64,000 bases of DNA, taken from Streptomyces sp. HUAS CB01 (lineage in GTDB: Bacteria; Actinomycetota; Actinomycetes; Streptomycetales; Streptomycetaceae). The stretch is taken from positions 1,234,001-1,298,000 of the forward strand of contig NZ_CP129137.1 of NCBI RefSeq assembly GCF_030406905.1. Reading direction: 5' to 3'. Shown here piece by piece: positions 58,658 through 64,000 of this stretch (positions within the stretch are counted from its first letter, which is position 1; each line of letters begins with the position of its first letter). The notes beneath the pieces are model-generated. The model saw only the letters and a program-made list of their open reading frames with translations, was not told where the DNA came from and searched no databases. A program made the position numbers and the translations under genes.

Positions 58658-59303
58658 GCGCCGAGGGTACGGGCAGGGACGTCCGGCCCTCCGGCGGGGC
58701 CCCGCCCCGACGGCCGACGCGACGGGAGGCGGGCCGGACACGGACCGGCGGGGCCACGCCGCCGGGGCCGGGCACCAACGGAGAACCGGGCCCGGACGCG
58801 ATGCGCAGGACCGCGCCGGGCCCCGGCGGACCCGAAGCCGGTCACAAGCCACGGACCGGACGGACAGGACCGGACGGACTCCGGTGGCGTCGAAGTCGCC
58901 AACCGGGCATGAGCGAGAGCGGGCGCGACTGCCTGTCCGCCGCCGCGGGGCCAGGGCCGGGGCACGCCTTCACCGCCGGGAACGCCCTGAACGCCGGGGC
59001 ACACCTTGCCCGCCGGGAACGCCGGGCACGCCTGGAACGCCTGGAACGCCGGGGACGCCCATGCCGGGCACACGGCCGGACGGCAGGGCCGTCGCCCGGG
59101 GCCGGAAGGCCGGGGACCTCTCGGCCGCGACGTCCCGGGCAGAAGCTCCGTGGCAACACCCCCCGGGAGAGGGAGAAATAGCGCCGGCCGGCCAGCTCCC
59201 CAGCTGGCCGGCCGATCGCTGTCGCCCGCCGCACCCCCGTCCCCACGGGGTTTCGGGTGGGATGTCCCCGGCCCGGGCCGCTCTCCCGGGCCCGGGGCGC
59301 CGC
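58658..59303. other. Gene-poor interval with a collagen-like simple repeat
   Basis: 646 bases with no well-supported gene. Around 58970-59062 a nine-base unit (gaacgcctg and variants) repeats. On the minus strand this encodes a short frame MGVPGVPGVPGVPGVPGG and onward (30 codons, ATG 59062, stop 58970), of Gly-X-Pro type, with no ribosome site. A hairpin at 59185-59214 lies near the right end. Confidence 0.55.
59185..59214 (-). terminator. Hairpin downstream of the 68-residue membrane protein gene
   Basis: Perfect 13-base inverted repeat (59185-59197 with 59202-59214) around CCCC, about 90 bases beyond the stop at 59304. Probably a terminator. Confidence 0.6.
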
Positions 59304-59510
59304 TCAGCGCCCCAGCATCACGCCCACGGACGACGCCTGTGTGACCACTGCTTCCCAGCCGCCGAAGACGACGACGAGCAGGGTTGCGAGGGGGAGGACC
59401 ATGGCCGTGGCGACCAGCGGGTGGCGACGGCCGCCGGGGCGGCCGTCGAACGCGGCGAAGGCCTTGCGCCCCTCCGTGCGGATCATGGTCCGCGATGCCG
59501 TGTCCGCCAT
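59304..59510 (-). CDS. Small membrane protein, 68 residues
   Basis: ATG 59510 follows GAGAGGAACC. The protein has a 35-residue basic start (TASRTMIRTEGRKAFAAFDG) and one helix HPLVATAMVLPLATLLVVVFGGW, followed by a short Val/Ser tail. Not recognised; single-span topology is clear. The upstream in-frame extension is Arg/Pro-rich and lacks a site. Confidence 0.7.
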   Translation of the reverse strand: MADTASRTMIRTEGRKAFAAFDGRPGGRRHPLVATAMVLPLATLLVVVFGGWEAVVTQASSVGVMLGR

Positions 59511-59697
59511 GGTTCCTCTCCCGTCGAGTTGGCAGCGGCGGGTGCGTGACCTCGGGGGACGAGTGCCGCCCCCGCCGCTTGACCTCAACACTAGGGAGCC
59601 GGGCGGTCCTCCACGTCATGCCCGCGTACCGATTGACGGGCCTCCAGGAGGATGAGTCCACCCGGCCGCGTGTACTCCCCTGGGTGGAGAAGTGGAC

Positions 59698-59958
59698 CTA
59701 GGTATGGGGGTCTTCCCGGAGGGGGCGGCTGTCTCCGGGCGCCTCGGCGGGCACGGGCTGCTCGACCAGCGCCAGCACCCGGTTGGCCATGAAGCGGGCC
59801 GTTCGCACGATGGAACCGGAACGCGTGACTTCGCTCACTTCGACCACCCCTCGCCGGACCGCTGTCTCGACCCGTCGGCCCGCCCGGCTTGCCACCACTT
59901 CGTACGTCCTCGTCGTGTCCCCCGCGTCCACGACTATCTCCACGCGGTCACCCTTCAT
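59698..59958 (-). CDS. Small soluble protein of unknown function, 86 residues
   Basis: MKGDRVEIVVDAGDTTRTYEV onward: a beta-strand-rich start, then VVASRAGRRVETAVRRGVVEV, VTRSGSIVRTARFMANRVLALVEQ and a Pro/Glu tail. No motif recognised. ATG 59958 has AAGGGGG ten bases upstream; ATG 59988 ten codons earlier is in frame. It lies upstream of and divergent from the Ser/Thr kinase gene. Confidence 0.72.
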   Translation of the reverse strand: MKGDRVEIVVDAGDTTRTYEVVASRAGRRVETAVRRGVVEVSEVTRSGSIVRTARFMANRVLALVEQPVPAEAPGDSRPLREDPHT

Positions 59959-60157
59959 CGATCCAATCCCCCTTCTGCCACGCCTCATTGGGATCGCACA
60001 CGGGTCAGCGGCCCTGGATTCCGGGGGCTCCTGACCACTCCTCAATTCTCCCACCGGGCACTGACAATCGATCGGCCCGCGAGGGCGCGGCCTATGAGCA
60101 CACCGGCCCGCGGGTACGTAAGCTGTGCCACGTCAGAAGGACCACCGGCCGGCGGGG

Positions 60158-61363
60158 ATGAACATGGCGATGATGCGGCTCCGGCGCGAGGATCCGCGTG
60201 TCGTCGGCTCGTTCAGGCTGCACCGGCGGCTCGGCGCCGGCGGTATGGGGGTCGTGTACCTCGGTTCGGACCGCCGCGGTCAGCGCGTCGCGCTGAAGGT
60301 GATCCGGCCGGACCTCGCCGAGGACCAGGAGTTCCGGTCCCGCTTCGCCCGCGAGGTGTCGGCGGCCCGGCGCATCCGGGGCGGCTGCACGGCGCGGCTG
60401 GTCGCCGCGGACCTCGAGGCGGACCGGCCCTGGTTCGCCACCCAGTACGTACCCGGTCCGTCCCTGCACGACAGGGTGGCCGGGGAGGGTCTGCTGTCCG
60501 CCGCCGAGACGGCAGCCGTCGGGGCGGCGCTCTCCGAGGGGCTCGTGGCCGTCCACGAAGCCGGGGTGGTCCACCGGGACCTCAAGCCGTCGAACATCCT
60601 CCTCTCCCCCAAGGGCCCCCGGATCATCGACTTCGGCATCGCCTGGGCCACCGGCGCGAGCACCCTCACCCATGTGGGCACGGCGGTCGGCTCCCCCGGC
60701 TTCCTCGCTCCCGAGCAGGTGCGCGGCGCCGCTGTCACCCCCGCGACGGACGTCTTCTCGCTGGGGGCCACGCTGGCGTACGCCGCCACGGGTGACTCCC
60801 CCTTCGGACACGGCAGTTCCGAGGTGATGCTCTACCGGGTGGTGCACGAGGAACCGCAGCTGCACGGCGTTCCGGACGCGCTGGCCCCCCTGCTGCACGC
60901 CTGTCTGGCGAAGGACCCCGACGAGCGGCCCAGCACCCTGCAGCTGTCCATGCGGCTCAAGGAGATCGCGGCCCGCGAGGCCCAAGGGCTTTCCGAGGTG
61001 CGTCCCCCGGCGCAGCGGGAACGCACCGAGCAGGAACTGCCGTCGGGCCGTCGCACCGCGCGGTACACGGAGCGGACCACCCAGGGCAGGCCGCCCGGCA
61101 CCGGGGGGAGCACGGGGTCCGCCGCCTCCCGCGAGCGGATGCCGAGGCAGCAGGCATCCCGTACGGGCGGCTCGCGGCCGCCGCAGTCGCGGGGCGGCGC
61201 GCAGACCGGCGGCCGGCCCGCGTCACGGCCGGGGACGAGGACGACGTCGACGGGACGCAGACCGGCCAATCCCCGGCTGCTGCGTCAGCGGATCTTCGTG
61301 TTCGTCGTGGTGACGCTCGTCGTGGCGCTCGGCATCACGGTCGCGCAGGGGCTGCGGGGCTAG
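60158..61363 (+). CDS. Membrane-anchored Ser/Thr protein kinase (PknB-like catalytic domain)
   Basis: About 401 residues. The glycine loop LGAGGMGVVYLGSD, the VALKVIRPDL Lys, HRDLKPSNILLS, DFGIAW and GSPGFLAPEQV are all present, so the kinase looks active. A 100-residue linker, rich in Arg, Gly, Thr, Gln and Ser with likely phosphorylation sites, leads to a C-terminal helix RIFVFVVVTLVVALGITVAQG that leaves only a few residues outside. No PASTA or other sensor domain. The start is uncertain: GTG 60125, ATG 60158 and ATG 60164 are in frame without a strong site. Confidence 0.92.
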   Translation: MNMAMMRLRREDPRVVGSFRLHRRLGAGGMGVVYLGSDRRGQRVALKVIRPDLAEDQEFRSRFAREVSAARRIRGGCTARLVAADLEADRPWFATQYVPGPSLHDRVAGEGLLSAAETAAVGAALSEGLVAVHEAGVVHRDLKPSNILLSPKGPRIIDFGIAWATGASTLTHVGTAVGSPGFLAPEQVRGAAVTPATDVFSLGATLAYAATGDSPFGHGSSEVMLYRVVHEEPQLHGVPDALAPLLHACLAKDPDERPSTLQLSMRLKEIAAREAQGLSEVRPPAQRERTEQELPSGRRTARYTERTTQGRPPGTGGSTGSAASRERMPRQQASRTGGSRPPQSRGGAQTGGRPASRPGTRTTSTGRRPANPRLLRQRIFVFVVVTLVVALGITVAQGLRG

Positions 61364-62182
61364 TCAGCTCCCGGGGCGGCCCGTGGCCACCGCGTAGAAC
61401 GCCACCGCCGCCGCCGCACCGACGTTGAGTGAGTCCACGCCGTGGGCCATCGGGATGCGCACCCACTCGTCGGCCGCCATCAGTGCCTTCGTGGAGAGCC
61501 CCTCGCCCTCCGCGCCGAGCATCAGCGCGACCCGGTCCAGCCGGTGGGGAGCGGCCTCGTCGATCGCCGACGCCTTCTCGTCCGGGGTGAGCGCGAGCAG
61601 CTTGAAGCCCGACTCCCGTACGGTCTCCAGACCCTTGGGCCAGGATTCGAGGCGGGCGTACGGAACGGAGAACACGGCGCCCATCGAGACCTTCACCGAG
61701 CGCCGGTAGAGCGGGTCGGCGCAGTCGGGCGAGAGCAGCACCGCGTCCATCCCGAGGGCGGCGGCGCTGCGGAAGATCGCCCCGATGTTGGTGTGGTCGT
61801 TGACCGATTCCATGATCACGACGCGGCGGGCGTTCTGCAGGAGCTCGCCGGCCGACGGCAGCGGCTTGCGCTGCATGGAGGCGAGGGCGCCCCGGTGGAC
61901 GTGGTAGCCGGTGACGCGTTCGGCGAGGTCCGGGCTGACCGCGTAGACCGGGGCCGGGACCTCGTCGATGACGTCGCGCATGACGTCGACCCACTTGGCG
62001 GAGAGCAGCATCGACCGCATCTCGTAACCGGCGTGCCGGGCGCGGCGGATGACCTTCTCCCCCTCGGCGATGAACAGGCCCTCCGCGGGCTCGCGCCTGC
62101 GCCGCAGTTCGACGTCGGTCAGGCCCGTGTAGTCACGCAGGCGGGGGTCCTCGGGGTCGTCGAGGGTGATGAGATCTGCCAC
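61364..62182 (-). CDS. TrmH/SpoU-family RNA 2'-O-methyltransferase
   Basis: 272 residues with an N-terminal substrate-binding domain (EPAEGLFIAEGEKVIRRA) and a SPOUT knot. Motif 1 is VIMESVNDHTNIGAIFRSA, motif 2 is ALMLGAEGEGLS, and motif 3 is VRIPMAHGVDSLNVGAAAAV, with the deep trefoil-knot residues intact. The target RNA (23S rRNA or tRNA) cannot be assigned. The start is GTG 62182. The stop TGA abuts the TAG of the convergent kinase gene with no gap. Confidence 0.95.
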   Translation of the reverse strand: MADLITLDDPEDPRLRDYTGLTDVELRRRREPAEGLFIAEGEKVIRRARHAGYEMRSMLLSAKWVDVMRDVIDEVPAPVYAVSPDLAERVTGYHVHRGALASMQRKPLPSAGELLQNARRVVIMESVNDHTNIGAIFRSAAALGMDAVLLSPDCADPLYRRSVKVSMGAVFSVPYARLESWPKGLETVRESGFKLLALTPDEKASAIDEAAPHRLDRVALMLGAEGEGLSTKALMAADEWVRIPMAHGVDSLNVGAAAAVAFYAVATGRPGS

Positions 62183-62246
62183 AGGGTGATACTGCCTTGT
62201 CCGGGAAGAGGTGCCAACGGGCGGGACGGAGTTGCGTTACCGGTGG

Positions 62247-63515
62247 TTACTTGTGGGGGCCCTCGGCGACGACGTCGCCGACGACGATGACCGCGGGGGG
62301 CCGGACGTCCTGCGCCCTGACCGTCTCCGCGACCGTCGCGAGCGTCGCGTCCACCCGGCGCTGAGCGGCCGTGGTGCCTTCCTGCACCAGGGCGAGCGGG
62401 GTGTCCGGCGCCTTGCCGTGGGCGACGAGGGCCTCGGCGATGGCACCGATCTTGTCGACGCCCATGAGGATCACCAGCGTGCCGGTCAGCTTGGCGAGCG
62501 ACTCCCAGTCGACGAGCGAGCGGGGATCGTCCGGCGCGACGTGGCCGCTGACCACCGTGAACTCGTGCGCCACACCCCGGTGGGTGACCGGGATGCCGGC
62601 GGCGCCGGGAACGGAGATCGAGCTCGAGATGCCCGGCACGACCGTGCAGGCGATGCCGGCCTCTGCCAGCGCCTGGGCCTCCTCCATGCCGCGGCCGAAG
62701 ACGAACGGGTCGCCGCCCTTGAGCCGCACGACCGACCTGCCCGCCTTGGCGTGCTCGACGAGGGCGTTGTTGATGGCCTCCTGCGCCATGAAACGGCCGT
62801 ACGGGATCTTCGCCGCGTCGATCACCTCGACATGCGGCGGGAGTTCGTCGAGCAGGTCGCGCGGGCCGAGGCGGTCGGCGATGACGACGTCGGCCTCGGC
62901 GAGCAGCCGGCGGCCGCGCACGGTGATCAGGTCGGGGTCGCCCGGCCCGCCGCCGACGAGGGCGACGAAGGGCGTACGGTCACGGCTGTGCGGCGCGGCG
63001 AGGGAACCGTCGCGCAGTCCTTCGACGATGGCGTCCCGCACGGCGGCGGACCTTCGCGGGTCGCGGCCCGTGAGCACCGCGACCGTCACCCCCTCGCTGC
63101 GCCCGGTGGCCGGGGTCCAGGCGGTCGCCGCCTCGGCGTCGTCGGACCGCACGCACCAGGTCTTCGTCCTCTCCGCCTCGGCGGAGGCGGTCTCGTTGGC
63201 GACGGGATCGCTGGTGGCGACCAGCGCGTACCAGGCGTCGGCGATGTCCCCGTCCTGATAGCGGCGCCGGGTCCAGGTGATCTCGCCCGTCTCCGCCATG
63301 GCTTCGACGGACGGGGTCGCGGACGGCGAGATCAGGGTGATGTCGGCACCGGCGGCGATGAGAGCGGGGAGACGGCGCTGGGCGACCTGGCCCCCGCCCA
63401 GGACGACGACGCGGCGGCCGGCGAGACGGAGCCCCACGGGGTAGGCGGGGTGCTCCTCGCGGGCGTCCTGCTGCTGGTGCGCGGGGCTCGGGGCGTGCTT
63501 GCCGGGATCGGCCAT
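62247..63515 (-). CDS. cysG: Siroheme synthase: precorrin-2 dehydrogenase plus uroporphyrinogen-III methyltransferase
   Basis: 422 residues fusing a NAD-dependent Rossmann dehydrogenase/ferrochelatase-like N-terminal domain (LRLAGRRVVVLGGGQVAQRRLP) to a SUMT domain (LVGGGPGDPDLITVRG, VVRLKGGDPFVFGRG, VVPGISSSISVPGAAGIPVTHRG). Converts uroporphyrinogen III through precorrin-2 towards siroheme and also feeds cobalamin synthesis. The start ATG 63515 follows GAGGAG ten bases upstream; 29 further codons are open but Pro/Ala-rich. Any partner gene to the right is outside the window. Confidence 0.93.
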   Translation of the reverse strand: MADPGKHAPSPAHQQQDAREEHPAYPVGLRLAGRRVVVLGGGQVAQRRLPALIAAGADITLISPSATPSVEAMAETGEITWTRRRYQDGDIADAWYALVATSDPVANETASAEAERTKTWCVRSDDAEAATAWTPATGRSEGVTVAVLTGRDPRRSAAVRDAIVEGLRDGSLAAPHSRDRTPFVALVGGGPGDPDLITVRGRRLLAEADVVIADRLGPRDLLDELPPHVEVIDAAKIPYGRFMAQEAINNALVEHAKAGRSVVRLKGGDPFVFGRGMEEAQALAEAGIACTVVPGISSSISVPGAAGIPVTHRGVAHEFTVVSGHVAPDDPRSLVDWESLAKLTGTLVILMGVDKIGAIAEALVAHGKAPDTPLALVQEGTTAAQRRVDATLATVAETVRAQDVRPPAVIVVGDVVAEGPHK

Positions 63516-64000
63516 GGCGGTGCGGCTCCTCGGTGCGGCGGGCGGGGCCGCTGCGACGGTGAAGCGGCTGGTGGGGACGGGTGGGACGGTCCTGGCGAAC
63601 ACGATACGGGGTGCGGGGCGCGCTGTTGCGGGCGCGCTGGGCTTGTTCGGTGGCGCCGGGGCCCGGGCGGGGACATCGGCGGCGCGGCGGTGTCCCGGGC
63701 GCGGGCAGGTGTTTCCGGTCGCGGGCAGGTGTCGGGGCGCAGGCGGGTGTCGGCGGGCGCAGGCCGGTCGGACGGGGGCAGGCCGGTCGGCGAGCGCGGG
63801 CCGGGGCGGACGAGGGCAGGCCGGTCGGCGGTCGCGGGGCTGGCCGCCCCGGGCGCGGGCCGACTGTCCGGGCGCAGGCCGGTCGGGCGCGGTCCCGGGC
63901 GGCGCGCTCCAACGAGGGCAAGGGCGGGCTGGGCCCTCGCCGCCGGGTGCGCCCCGGGGGCGCGGGGTGTGCGCAGGTGCGGGTCCTTCCAGAGCGGGGG
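63516..64000. other. Right-edge interval with GCAGGCCGGTCGG iterations
   Basis: 485 bases without a supported gene. Beyond about 63700 the plus strand is made of short repeats: gcaggtgt occurs at least twice and (g)gcaggccggtcgg at least three times, between gcgggc-type units. An open minus frame crosses it, but its translation is Pro/Arg/Ala monotony. The next real gene probably begins outside the window. Confidence 0.55.

Overview
The window is very GC-rich DNA of the genus Streptomyces, or a very close relative. Coding frames are dense, and GTG and TTG starts are common. There is a sporulation gene (ssgB), phosphatidylinositol-mannoside lipid genes, C-minus ribosomal protein S4, and Sec, Ruv and aromatic amino acid operons in the order I recall from the S. 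coelicolor chromosome around SCO1492 to SCO1553 (recollection, not a search). It reads as chromosomal core: I see no transposase, integrase, phage gene, rRNA or CRISPR array.

Layout. 1-6.9 kb (minus): end of a P-loop protein, then the shikimate genes aroQ, aroB, aroK, aroC and aroE read from mltG, many joined by 1-4 base stop/start overlaps. 7.0-11.0 kb (minus): ruvX, alaS and two small membrane-associated proteins upstream of alaS. 11.2-12.8 kb: rpsD (minus) and a DUF2470/HugZ-like gene (plus) diverge from a short region holding a strong iron-box match. 12.8-17.1 kb (minus): rarA, a VKOR-type thiol oxidoreductase, hisS and a metallo-beta-lactamase-fold hydrolase. 17.2-19.5 kb (plus): membrane cyclophilin and a DUF349 protein. 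19.5-26.5 kb (minus): relA, whose 3' end is tandemly duplicated, then apt, secF, secD and yajC. 26.6-31.4 kb (minus): ruvB, ruvA, ruvC, yebC, pdxT and pdxS. 31.5-35.4 kb (minus): a LemA-like protein, then a PimA-type glycosyltransferase, a PatA-type acyltransferase and a phosphatidylinositol phosphate synthase with overlapping ends.

35.6-41.3 kb: EF-G2-like GTPase, an unrecognised membrane protein, HIT hydrolase and a potassium channel. 41.3-46.6 kb: thrS, a repeat-rich gene-free stretch, a two-gene unit (422-residue unknown plus DUF4365), and a DnaQ-like exonuclease. 47-50 kb: a large polytopic membrane protein bracketed by two near-identical tRNA-Val(CAC) genes. 50-57.2 kb: ssgB, a CGNR regulator, small membrane proteins, a DsbA-like protein, a double GNAT protein, pabC/pabB and a tRNA cluster (Gly, Cys and three identical tRNA-Val(GAC)). 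57.3-64 kb: zinc-ribbon protein, APH-type kinase, two small unknowns, a membrane-anchored Ser/Thr kinase, a TrmH-family methyltransferase and siroheme synthase.

Functional threads. Chorismate made by the aro genes feeds pabB/pabC (folate). Other groups serve translation (alaS, hisS, thrS, rpsD, EF-G2, seven tRNAs), protein export and folding (SecDF-YajC, cyclophilin, VKOR, DsbA-like), recombination (RuvABC, RuvX, RarA), stringent response with purine salvage (RelA, Apt) and inositol lipids (PgsA, PatA, PimA). The points most worth a second look are the iron box shared by rpsD and the DUF2470 gene, the exact 162-base duplication at the end of relA, the EF-G2 paralogue lacking NKxD, the DUF4365 pair, the terminator built into the end of the channel gene, and the valine tRNA copies.
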